Assembly (NCBI GenBank): GCA_009617715.1
Contig: VTFK01000032.1
Span: 682,001-746,000, forward strand
Source: Plectrocnemia conspersa
Lineage: Eukaryota; Arthropoda; Insecta; Trichoptera; Polycentropodidae
Direction of reading: 5' to 3'
Length of the DNA stretch: 64,000 bases
In this document: one piece after another, positions 50,396-61,027 of the stretch
Layout of the letters: each line of letters opens with the position of its first letter
Position numbering within the stretch: position 1 is the first letter of the stretch
The notes under the pieces: model-generated
What the model was told of the DNA's origin: nothing
Databases searched by the model: none
What the model saw: the letters and a program-made list of their open reading frames with translations, nothing else
Translations under genes and position numbers: made by a program

Positions 50396-50746
50396 CTTCC
50401 ATTGTAACCTAACAGGCGTAAGCCCAATGCGTTACAACGGGGTAAATCTGTACCAATTGAGTAAGTCAATCAGATATAGTGAATACATACAAGTAAGTAT
50501 TAAGTACCAGATAAATTCTGGGAATCGGTGACATATATATATATATATATATATTAATAATTATAAATTATTATGTGTAGTATAAATTATAACCAATAGA
50601 TGTCACTGCAGCTGAGGCTGTTTTTTTTTTTAATAAAAGCGCATTTTTTTTAATAAAAATTCGAGTGACGCTGCTGGGGCTCGAACCCGTAACCTCAGAG
50701 TTATTAGTCTGAGACGTTTACGGACTACGCTATTCCGTCCTTTTCA
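50396..50746 (-). mobile_element. tRNA-derived SINE, copy 3 (most complete)
   Basis: Minus-strand element with the head at the right end (ACGGAATAGCGTAGTCCG, B box GGTTCGAGCCC near 50,685) and the 3' end at the left (GTAACGCATTGGGCTTACGC, CTGTTAGGTTACAATGG, AATAA). It carries GTGACATCTATT near one side and, past an (AT)n run at about 50,533-50,555, GTCACCGATTCCC on the other. The microsatellite lies in the SINE body and probably arose there. Confidence 0.75.
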
Positions 50747-50869
50747 ATCGAATATTCGATTTTTTCTAAAGGCTACTTTTAAATGTAATTTGCAAACTTC
50801 AAGCATATCTCGTTTTTAACCCTTCGAGTGCCCCGGCCGCCACATACTCTAGTCTATTTTTATCCATCC

Positions 50870-51285
50870 GCGCCTCATTGTCTAATGACTATGATGGTTA
50901 AATAACGCGTCCAAATCTCATCCGCGTTGTTCTATTTGCGCATCATTCACGTACACATAGCATGTGTGTACACAGTGTTGCGCAACGTACACGTTAATTA
51001 CGCGAGACCCAATTGTGTCACCGTTAACGGGGTAAATGCGCGCCCGCAAAGTTCCCGGATTAGTCTATTTTCCGTCTGGGTTGACCCGGACCGCTACGTG
51101 TCAAGCAAACTACCCACGCGTTCTAAAATTGCCCCTGAACGGTGTCGATGTATTTTTCGTCACTATCACTCTAGTGATATTTGGAAGTTGAAAGACCAAA
51201 ATAAAGCTGTTATCGCAGGTGGGCGATATTTTATTTATAATGATACGCAGACGGAATGCGAGGTTATTTATATCGCTTAGATGGA
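50870..51285. promoter_or_regulatory. Candidate regulatory island with long chance ORF
   Basis: A CpG-containing island that starts shortly after a TTAA/CCCTTCGAGTGCCCCGGCC terminus-like sequence at 50,816. It holds repeated TACAC/GTGTAC words and CGCGCCCGCAAAG. The 117-codon plus-strand ORF at 50,927-51,280 has no recognisable domain and no splice sites fitting the host gene, so I call the region non-coding with low certainty. Confidence 0.25.
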
Positions 51286-51841
51286 ATATTGAATATATAA
51301 ATGGGATGTGTGCGTTTCAATGTTAAAATTTAACCAGTTGAGCGACCGTGACCTGTTCTTTCAATAATTATGATTTGGCGTCGACCATGTTGTGTTAAAT
51401 TAATTATGCATTTGCAAATAAACATTGATTTTTATCGCCGACACGTGTATTATATGCGACGATAAATATGATAATGTAGAATATTATGTATTTATGGTTG
51501 TTGAATAAATTATGTTATATAAATAGCTTCTTTATATATAAAGGTTTCAAGTTCAATTATATTATTAATGACGTGTTAATCAAAACCAAAAGATTACTAT
51601 TATAAAGCTAGCCTTGTAATGTCTTCTTAAATTTTATGGTTTTAATATTTAATTTGTGTTTCATCTGAACGAAAAATACACGCTCTTGCTCTTTTAGATT
51701 AAGCAGCACTGTAGCCTTTGGAGAATTATAATATCACTCAGATCCTGCCATAAAACAGTTTATATCTGTAGATTTGTTAAACACACATTCTGAAGATGAC
51801 AAATTTTACGAATTTTTATTCTTCTCTGATGACTGTCGTAA

Positions 51842-52241
51842 CCCTTTGTAGTCCTTTGTCTATATGTATTGGACATCTGTTTTTTATTAACAGCTCTTAT
51901 ATCTACAATGTCTTAAGTAGTTTTAAATTATAATATATTATAAACAAAATAAATAAGAAAACTAAAGTTATTTTAAATATTTTATCTATATACATATTTA
52001 ATATAATAAAAAAATAATAAAACAATGCTTATAAATAATAAACTTTCATTATCTAATAAGCTTAATATTATTATATTTATTTAATTATAAAAATTAAATT
52101 TCAATTAAAAATATTAATTCCAAATAAATTAATTAATATTTTATATTTTTAAATTAATATAATACCATTTATATTATAAATATATAATTTAACTTCGCTA
52201 ATTTATTTCATATAATTAAAAAAACTTTGGACTACAAAGGG
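51842..52241. mobile_element. TTAA-target MITE (piggyBac-like ends), 400 bp
   Basis: Perfect 13-bp terminal inverted repeats CCCTTTGTAGTCC (51,842-51,854) and GGACTACAAAGGG (52,229-52,241). The right flank is TTAA and the left flank GTAA, i.e. a TTAA duplication with one change. CCCTTT ends at TTAA are characteristic of piggyBac-type transposition. The interior is extremely AT-rich and non-coding. Confidence 0.75.
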
Positions 52242-52249
52242 TTAAGGTG

Positions 52250-52312
52250 GGCCGCTCAAAAACATTGACTGTGCCGCAAGCGGCCCGCGGGCCTCGGGTT
52301 AGACATTGATCG
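52250..52312. repeat. GC-rich palindromic repeat fragment
   Basis: GTGCCGCAAGCGGCCCGCGG and GGGCCTCGGGTT form a GC-rich, self-complementary patch directly after the TTAA MITE. Similar GCGGCCCGCGGGCC cores occur in hAT elements. Too short to classify. Confidence 0.35.
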
Positions 52313-53079
52313 TAAAGTTTACTATGCTTCACAAGACCATGTTCAATATTTAAAATATATTAGCACATATATAAGTAGCTTAAATAGTCCGCTGGTAACA
52401 CTGCGATTTAATATCGATCATGAGAGAAACTCAATATGAAAAGTCAGAATATTTCAACAGATTACACGGCTGTAATTCTGCGTTTTTATTCGATGAATCC
52501 TGTCTGAATAAGAAATCGGCGACTGTTCTCAGCTTCAAAGTTCAAGCTATCGTAGACTGCTTAGATTTGAGGTTGTTCAAATAAAACTTTACTCAGATTT
52601 CTAGATTTGTTATTAATTATAAGCTAGCTGTGCCTTTCTAATAATGTCTTTTAAATAAATAAGACTTCTTCTTATATATGGGTTTTTGTACTATGATGCA
52701 AAAATGAGACGTAATTTATCGTCTTATTTTTTCAAATACAAATATAAGTATGCAACGTTAAGTTTTTCACTAACCCTAACCTCTAAATAACTGGATTACA
52801 TTACACACTTTCGGTAAATCCAAATTCCTCAGTAGCATAATAGGTCTGCTAACCTCAATTTATAGTTCGTCCTGTAATAATCCAAGGGTTCATATTTTTC
52901 ATATGCAATTTTACGTCTAAATTATTTTTTATTTATGATAGACATGTGCGCCACGTTCCATTCACTTATACTGCCTACCAATCGCAAAATTTAATATCAT
53001 TCAATAGAATAAACATATCATCTGTCCCTATCTACTAAAATGTATTTTCAAGCAATGGTTAAAAAGTCCATTAATTTTC

Positions 53080-53460
53080 GCGTCGTACGCGGTATTTATA
53101 TACATGGTACACGCCACGTGCTTTTCCGGGACCGGACGGGAATCCCATGATCCCTCGGGGGTCCCTCGGACACGTCACCTTTGGTTTCCCGCCCATAACT
53201 ATAAATTCGAATTTCGCTTCTGGCTGCGCATGCGCGCGCGCACGGCGTCCATTTTGTCCGTGCTATTTTTGTTGGCGCGGGAGCCGCACAAATGTCAAGT
53301 GTTTTGTCTTTGCCAGACTAAAAATAAGCGTTGCTCCACTCAAATCTCTTTTATTGGGTCATTTCGGCCCGTAAGCGCCATCGCTGGCGAGAACAATGAC
53401 AATCATTCGGAATTAGGTTATTTTTGGCGAATAGAATGCAACATGCTAAGAAAATAAAAC
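53080..53460. promoter_or_regulatory. Candidate enhancer or alternative promoter island
   Basis: The second most GC-rich part of the intron. Motifs visible: CACGTG (53,115-53,120), a kB/Dorsal-type GGGAATCCC (53,138-53,146), an NRF-1-type TGCGCATGCGCG (53,225-53,236) and a perfect MEF2-type CTAAAAATAA (53,318-53,327). Overlapping ORFs of 117 and 75 codons in two frames follow from the low stop density. The motif set is visible; regulatory use is inferred. Confidence 0.35.
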
Positions 53461-54599
53461 AAACTAGCTGGCGAAGGAAACTCGGACACTGACATAACTT
53501 ACGTTCGAACAAAGGTTCTTAAATTATTTTATGCTACACCTCTCTTGGAAGATCATTGATTCTCGCGACAGCTTAGGTAGGAGGTTGGAAAGAACCTCAT
53601 TCCGCAATATAAATGCTTGTCTTGCTAAAGGTCATAGAACTTATTAAACTACTATATTTTCAATCTTATTCTAAATGGAGTCCATTCCCTTACTTAAAAA
53701 AATAAAGCAATTTTAGTTCATAATTCTTAAGTTTGAGACGAAATGAAATTGAATAGCAACTTTAGTGACATATTTTTTGATGCTCAGGCAAAAAAATAAT
53801 TTACCAGGTTTCTTTCTAGCATTAAAATCAAACCCCCGCCGGTATATATGTATTTTCTTAAATCATTCTTCCTTCATTAGTTCAATGGTAGTAAACAGTA
53901 ATTTTCTTAAGAAATATTCTTTATTGCACTGTTATGTGTAGAAAGTTTCAATGTAACTGAATTCTAAGTCGCAATTACACCAGACGTACGACTGCGCATT
54001 TTTCCACGTCATTGTCTTTTACGCTTCTTTCTAGATCGAGTTTTAGTATAACTATGGCATTGCTACATCTCGACTGACTACAAACAATACATGACTCCAA
54101 TCCGAATATTTGTAGTAATTGTAATTGTTTATAGTCGCGGTCTAATATTTTGCAATTTTAAATTTTTAAAAACAGTAAGAACTGACCAACTTTAACAACG
54201 CAGGTAGTCATTTTTCCAAAAACTACTGCTTTCTTTTAGGAAATGTATCTTCTTATCTTTGCTATTTCAAAGTGACATGGTTATATATAATACATATAAT
54301 AGCCGACAAAAAAAATAACGGAAAAAACACTTTGTAACAAAATTCTGGAAATTACTATGTTAATATTGTGCAGCTGTTAATTTTCTAAATAGCTGTTATT
54401 AGATGTGTTATCTCATATAAAGCAATACGAAAAATCTTTACTTTTAAGTTGTCTAAAGTAATTTATTATGGTAATGACAATCTCGAGCTATTCACGCTTA
54501 TATGACATTTTAGGTTCGAATCTCCGGTACTTTTATAGTTCAAACTAAATTGTTTAAAAATTCCTGAGTGAAATTTTGTGAAATTAAATTTTATGCTAT

Positions 54600-54843
54600 T
54601 GTTATAAATTCGCGGCTACTCGATGAAAATCGGTATTTATCAGTCAGATGTATGGTTTAAAGTTATTTGTCAGAATGCTGACGAACAAAGGAGATTCATA
54701 TATTTATATAATTATGCTAATTAGCGGTTACAGCATCACGAAAAGGGGTAATCGCGTCGTTTTACAGTCTAAAAATAACTATGCGGGATCAAAATGCATA
54801 CGAAGGGCGTTGATCTTATAAACAAAGAATATAATATATAACA
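54600..54843 (-). mobile_element. Putative solo LTR, copy A (244 bp)
   Basis: Bounded by TGTTATA and TATAACA, flanked by CTAT on both sides (54,596-54,599 and 54,844-54,847), a 4-bp target duplication. Read on the minus strand it contains TATATAAATA (54,710-54,701) and a TCAGC initiator-like word whose A is 54,679, exactly 31 bases from the TATA start, which is textbook core-promoter geometry. TG...CA ends, short target duplication and an internal promoter fit a solo LTR of an LTR retrotransposon (Gypsy-type elements often make 4-bp duplications). No internal coding region is present. A TIR-bearing MITE is the alternative. Confidence 0.6.
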
Positions 54844-56569
54844 CTATCGTTACATAAAACTTTTGCACTTAATCTTTACAAAAAAATTATATAATTCTAA
54901 ATATGAGTACAAATATAATAAATTATAGTTCAAACCAACCTACACTGTTATCTCAAATTATATTCTGATTTTATTTTGTGTATATTTTAATATAATTCTT
55001 AATATTCATTCATAGATAATGGCAGATTTATTTTGTTAGGTGTGCTGGTAATTTTCATCGTCCGTTCTTAAAATATTATATAAAATGCGTTAATCATGTT
55101 TCTAAATTTAATATATTTATATATCTCACATAATTGGTCATAGTATTGAACAAACACATTTCTACTTTTAAATAATTTCGCACGTCTATCGTAAATGCCA
55201 CGAATCGCAATATGTTAACAAGAATATAAACAAATTTTGTTATATGAGCATATAAATTTTCGTATAATAAATGTAAACAAAATTAATTCACACCTCAGCC
55301 TAACATATATGTCTGAGTCGATAATTTTAGACTTTATATTATGTAATATAAATTATTTATTTATTCTGATAAATTGATAAAGTCATCTTTTCGCAGACAA
55401 TAAGATAAAAAATATATAAAAAATACCCTCTAGCTAGCATTGACTTTTTTAGATTTTGTACATTTGAATAAACACGCCAAAGATAAAAAAATCTAATCGA
55501 TTTTTACTGAGACAGTATGTTTTACACTTTGCTCTCATACAATCATTTTTCGTGTTATATTTCCAGTATAATGAAGCTATAAACCGTTTTAGCCGGTTAT
55601 CTTTGGTTTCGTTTAGTTTTATTCATTTACTTTTAACTGACCGCAGTTAACTCGGTTATTGTTTCTTCAAGTACATAGAAGCACATGATATATTAAGTCA
55701 TTTGAGAATCGCTGCTGTAACATAATCGCGTCAATACTTCTTATTCATTTACGGATCCGGCTATTTTCCGCAGTTGCGAATAAATATTTAGCTACTCCAA
55801 AAGTACGTCATGAGTCAAATCCGTATGAAGAACAGTGATGTAAGTATCAATAATAAGCTTTAATAGTTGTCAATCCCGTATGACCTTCGACTGCAGTCGA
55901 AATTCTGGATGTTTGACTTTTGGCAAGGCCAAAAGGTCGACCTTTCGCACCCTACGTCCCTATAAATAAGTGAGCTGTTCTATTTTTGGCACAGCCGCAA
56001 GGTGTGAGGCGCCCCGGGACCCTCCCTTTTTCAGACCAACCACCCTTGAGCACCCACCCCACCAACAAGGTTTTCGCCCCTTTATAGCGTTAGGAAAGCC
56101 CGAAAAGCGGCATGGGAACGGTGTTAAAAAATAATACAATTCCCAAACTCGAATCTTTTTATTCCAAATTAAGAATACGATATTTCGAAAGAATATGTTT
56201 TTCAATGTTTTCTTATTTCATTTTTAACATACATTATAACAACAAACAGATTAAAACATTGCAGAAGTCAGTAAAACAATATATTTCGAAATAGATTTAA
56301 GCTCTTTTTAATTTCCTGAATTTCAGACTTGATTCAGTCTATAAATAAATTCTGTATATCAATTTGCAGCAGTATATTTAAAATGAACAGTTATATATTT
56401 TATTGTGGAAATCCTCTGTTTAATATAATTTACAATAATACATTGTCTTGTTATAAAATCATGCTATTCATTTATTGATATTTAATTATACAATTAGTTC
56501 ACCATACCATTTTGAAGTGTCACTGTTTATTATACAAAATATAATTGACTAAATATGTGCAGAGAAATA

Positions 56570-56830
56570 TAGATATCAGTATCGGGCGGCTTGATTGAGA
56601 GTCTTCGATGTGGTCGTCGATGATTGTCCGTAGTTCGTATATGAGTAGGTACCGTGGTCGTCGTTGGTTGCCGATGATTCTTTGAGTGATTTTCGCTCCT
56701 GTGCCTAGCGAGTTCTAGTGTTCTAACTCTCATTAACTCTAATCGTGACTGGGAATTCGGCCGCAATCGATAGTGACCGCTTAGGTCAAGAACGAAGGTG
56801 GAGCAATTCGTTGGCGCACAGCTAACTATG
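56570..56830 (+). other. Unexplained GC-richer segment, possibly an LTR edge
   Basis: A mixed-composition stretch with repeated GTCGTCG/GATGATT words that ends GGTGGAGCAATTCGTTGGCGCAC. TTGGCGCA shortly after a CA is reminiscent of an LTR end followed by a primer-binding site, but no LTR pair or retroelement coding region is present. The 78-codon minus-strand ORF is not supported as a gene. Confidence 0.2.
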
Positions 56831-56927
56831 CGAAGCCTACAGAATATTAAAGTGGGAACAAGTAAATTATCTACTCAATAATTACAAAGGATACGTACAA
56901 TGATGCGTGTGTTACGAAACTTATATA

Positions 56928-57287
56928 TGAGGTGTGATCAAAAAGTACGGTGAATGATTTTTATAGCAGCAACTGCTGCCGCTAAATCCGATAGTCTGCT
57001 CCGTTGAGATAGTCAGTGTAAAGTTTGAACAAGTTGTGACGCGTTCAAAAAATATCTCTCTGTCCACATCTACCTTACTCTCCCGATTTAGCACCACGCA
57101 TGCGACTTCTGGCTCTCGTGCTAAAACGTTTTGCCACCATTCCCGACATAGAGAAAGAAGCCTTCCAATAATAAAATCAACGTTGAGATAAGTGCATCGT
57201 TAGCCAAGGAGAGTACTTTAAAGGAGATTAATTCAAATTTGATCTAAGCTTATCACTTTGTTCGAAATAAAATTATTCAACGCCTCG
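56928..57287 (+). mobile_element. Internally deleted mariner copy with TA target duplication
   Basis: A 360-bp derivative of the same mariner family as the element at 8.9-9.7 kb. It starts TGAGGTGTGATCAAAAAG directly after TA (56,926-56,927) and ends ACGCCTCG directly before TA (57,288-57,289); the ends are imperfect inverted repeats (CGAGGTGT/CGAGGCGT). The first ~130 bases match the 5' end of the other copy. The sequence then jumps to a transposase C-terminal segment reading LPYSPDLAP at about 57,070-57,100, the block with the third catalytic aspartate of mariners. Most of the coding region (full elements are about 1.3 kb) is missing, so this is a non-autonomous deletion derivative. Confidence 0.8.
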
Positions 57288-59190
57288 TAGTTTGATGCTT
57301 TATATGTTTGGTTATTGTGCAATACTAGGTGCTCTGCCAATTTCTAATGTTTATTATTGAAAGCTAAACCATGGTTGTTCGCATGATTTATAAATATAAT
57401 TGTTGAATCCGTCACAAAAATATTGGGTAATACTATGTTTTTAATCTCCAATAACATCTTTACATCAAGGATTATTATTATGTCACATCGATTAAAGGTG
57501 ACACAAATAGAAATAAATATATGCATCATATACAACTCTAGCTTCTTATTATATAATGCTGATATTAAAAACCTGTTTTTACAGTCCCTGTTCTGAATTT
57601 ATTGCAAATAATTATATTATTGTATATTTTAAGCATAAGCAAATAGAACTGATTTATCGATAACAATTCGATGTTATAATGCAAAGATCGTTTGGAATTT
57701 GATACGCGTCCTTCTAGTTATTCTAGTATAACATAATTAATTCAACCTATAGAATAATACCATCACTCCCTTTTAAAAATAAACATGGCGCATTAAATCA
57801 ATTAAATCGAACAATAAAGACATAAATTTATTATTGACAATATTCACACGACTCCACATTATTATTTGATATGAAAAGAAAAACGTTCACCTTGAATCAA
57901 AAGCAATTTTCATATTGTATACATAAATATTATAATACAGAACATATATTAAATTATAAATTGCCGTAGCGGTAAATATGACAATAACGAATGCGATTTC
58001 CGCGTTTATATTATAAACAGAAATATTTATAGTCTTTATTATAATATATTTAAACAAACACTCTGAAATCGATATTAATATCTTAAGACTAATGAAATTA
58101 AAGTAATTTATATTTAGTTTAAGTTTGTGATTTATAAAAAAAGAATGGCTCAATGACGATTGCTTGTATTTATATATTGTATAATGTCATCAAACTCTCA
58201 ACGACCGAATTCTTGCGATTCTTCTATCTCTCTCGAAGCAGTATAGATGAGATTATTTCAGCTCAGGCTCATCACATCTTGATCTTCTTTTAGAACAGTT
58301 CTATTTTTCAATATCTCAAGCGTTTATTTACCAGCGAGCTTTTCCCGAACGATGACTAAATGTTTTGATGGGATTTCACTATGATGATACTACAACGCTT
58401 CACCGTTCTAATTGCGGATCGAAATGATTCAATAGATCAGAATCTTATCTAATAATATACTTATAGAACTTATGGATCATAAATTTTTATGGCTAATGAA
58501 TCCGAACGCCGAATCGAATCGTTTTAAAAGAACAATTCTAAAGTTAGCTCTGTTTTAAACGACTTTGCGTTTAGAAAAAATCTTGCCACAGTATTGCGTT
58601 ATATGAAACAGACTATAAATAAATACAAATCGTTAACCATGTTGAAACGTTATATTAAGAATTCCATCCTTTCTCGAGGCCATTTGAATCCGATTTGAAA
58701 TTATAATGATACAGGTAAATAATGCAGTAACTCCAATTCTGAAAAGCTCGGGGAATTTCCAACATTATCATTTATAAAAATAGAGCATGCCACTTCTATT
58801 TTTTTAAATGTATTTTATCAACTATAATTAATCAATAAATCACTAAGAAACGATATTGCGTAACAATATAGCAAATTCACTATTTCATAATATAAGATAT
58901 TAAGTTTACCTTGACTATGACCGACGTTGAGTTGGCGTGGACCATTTTATTTTTAACCGTCTCTAAAAGTTGTCAGGTGTGACTCAGATTTTTTTAGAAC
59001 TCGCTCTGAATAATATATTGTGTGATATAATACATTAAAAAGTTAAATAATAAAAAAAATCTAATTTTATGTAAATTTTATTGACGTAAATATTTTAAAA
59101 ACATTCGGAACAGTTATGTTTAAAAAAAGTCAATAAATATTTTTAAAGATTGTGTTTCAAAGTAGTACTTAATTTGTATTAATTGATTAA

Positions 59191-59330
59191 CCCTATATAA
59201 TAAGAAAAAAATATATTGAAAATTAAATACAAACAGTATGTTGTAAATATGCAACATTATAAAAATGAAGCCATATAGAAATATCATTACAGTTTGGAGT
59301 TTATTTGCAAATTTGCAACATCATAAAGGG
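59191..59330. mobile_element. Small TTAA-flanked MITE, 140 bp
   Basis: TTAA (59,187-59,190) precedes CCCTATATAATA, and CATCATAAAGGG precedes TTAA (59,331-59,334). The ends are imperfect inverted repeats. The right-end block GCAAATTTGCAACATCATAAAGGG is related to the isolated TTAA terminus at 10,759. Confidence 0.5.
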
Positions 59331-60105
59331 TTAATAATAATTAAATAACTGCACCTTTAATCCTTTGGACATGTTATTCAGAAATGTTTTTTTTTTAATG
59401 CAAATTTTACTGTAATTTTTTAATTTTTATTAATTTAAGATTAAATTTTATGTTTATTTATCAAAAAAAAAATGTTTCTTTAAAATATTTTTTTTACTAG
59501 TCGATTAAAAATCAATCGAGTAACTAGTCGATTTGACACATAATTTCATTATCAATCATATAACTTACGTAGCATGTGGTCAGTCAGAACACCGATAATA
59601 TTCATATTCACGCAGCTAGCTCGTAAATATTTTTATAGACACAATATTTTTTATATCGTGTCTATAAAATTATTTATAAACCTGGAAGCTAGATTATCGA
59701 AATTTTGTATTAAAATACCTCAAACCCTAATAAAAAATGGATTTGATCATATAAACCACACAAAACTAAATCAGAACTGTTACTATATTTAGCAGTAAAT
59801 TGATACAATGTCTTATAAGCATAAATTAATAAATAAAATTCGCAATACTAAATTGCTAGGGAGGGAGTACTATAAGGATCAATTTAATCGGCTACCCCGG
59901 AGCTCTGCTGCAGCAAAGCTAATAAGTTTACATAAATGTTGAAATACCAACGACATATTTCGCAAATGTTTTACACTTATTTATGCCAAAAAAAGTATTT
60001 AAAGTATCCGAATAAATCCATGATAGTACAAGTTAAAACCGGTTTAGAGCTCAAACTTAGTCCAACATAATACACGATAATAATCTCAGTTGTTGCTTGT
60101 TTCAG

Positions 60106-60251
60106 AGATGGGTCACGAATCGGGCGGCGGCGGAAGCCCCCTGGGAGCCCGCCGAGGGGAGCCTGCGCCCCCGGCTGCTTCGACGCTGCCCCCTGCCCCG
60201 TCACCAGCATCCACGGTACCTGAGCATGCTTTTCAACACCAAATCTTACAG
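60106..60251 (+). CDS. Internal coding exon 2, Gly/Pro/Ala-rich, protein not recognised
   Basis: A 146-bp GC-rich exon in AT-rich surroundings. It has a pyrimidine-rich acceptor (TTGCTTGTTTCAG, ending 60,105) and a consensus donor (CAG|GTAAAT at 60,252). After two bases that complete a split codon it encodes 48 residues: MGHES, a GGGGSPLG stretch, a Pro/Ala/Ser-rich middle (EPAPPAASTLPPAPSPAS) and an end reading VPEHAFQHQILQ, finishing in phase 0. Low-complexity N-terminal sequence of this kind is common in transcription regulators. The closing Q-x-Q-I-L resembles the start of a glutamine-rich helix such as the one in class IIa histone deacetylases, but that is a guess from a few residues and I assign no name. 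A second frame (AGA TGG GTC...) is also open across the exon; the frame matching exon 1 is preferred because phase and composition agree. The rest of the gene lies beyond 64,000. Confidence 0.6.
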
Positions 60252-61025
60252 GTAAATATCAAATTTGAGCTAATATTAAACGATTATATACATCCATACA
60301 CACATGAACACGTTTAGTTGAAAGTAATATGTTGGTACATACAGTATTTTTTTGTTAGTTGAGCTCATTGACAATGTATTCAGACGTGATGTGTGTACAG
60401 ACTGATATAACGCTAAAAATAGCGAGCGGAGTGTGTAATAAGGAAAATTTCAATTACCGCCATTAAGTCCAATTTCATGAACAATTCACCAGTGTGACAT
60501 TGAAGCTGATATTTATGTAGGATTAGTAATATGTAATTTTAATATTAATGTATACTTCTATATATTATATTTATATATCTGCTGATGAAAAAATCTCTGA
60601 AATTAATTAATATCCTTACGATATCAAGGCAAATAAAAATATAATGCCACTTAAAAGTCAGGATCTTTATTTATATATAAGATATTTACAGTCAAAATAA
60701 ACTGTTTTTCATTGTATAATTTCAGTGATTTTTTTTTAAAGAATAAGTTTGCGCAGATTCTTATCAAATTGTCAGTTGAATAAATAATCGTGCTGCAACT
60801 AGAAGTATCTCTTGAATCAATAAAATTATTTTATTTGCTTTTACATTGATTCACACAAGTATTTGAGCCGATAATTACTAAAATCACCTTCACGTTGGGT
60901 CGATTTTAACAAATATGTCTTGATTCGATATTCATTCTAAAACCACCTGTATATTTTAATTTATTAAAATGGAGCTATAGGTCCTGCATTGGTAGCAAAA
61001 AGTATTTAATGAAGAGTACACCATT
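60252..61025 (+). other. Start of the intron after exon 2
   Basis: Begins with the donor GTAAAT. AT-rich with no exon, repeat or RNA gene that I recognise. Confidence 0.5.
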
Positions 61026-61027
61026 TA

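Larger units (their letters stand above)
33116..60105 (+). other. Second part of the presumed first intron
   Basis: AT-rich DNA carrying the listed repeats, MITEs, LTR copies and islands. Stretches such as 38.9-40.2, 46.3-47.1, 47.4-48.3, 55.0-56.0 and 57.3-59.1 kb show nothing I can name. Small GC-rich patches at 46,862-46,925 and 55,975-56,100 (GGGCGCC, GGCGCCCCGGGACCC) resemble pieces of hAT-type elements but are too short to call. Confidence 0.45.

Noticed and set aside
50533..50555. (AT)n run and similar AT microsatellites (34.77, 32.34, 22.6 kb) as special signals
   Set aside because: Ordinary simple repeats in very AT-rich DNA.
50927..51280. 117-codon ORF
   Set aside because: No recognisable domain or splice context; a regulatory island is the simpler reading.
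53104..53457. 117-codon ORF and a 75-codon ORF in another frame
   Set aside because: Two overlapping frames open in the same GC-rich island point to composition, not coding.
54500..54535. Possible tRNA from AGGTTCGAATCTCCGGTAC
   Set aside because: No A box or cloverleaf upstream; only a B-box-like word.
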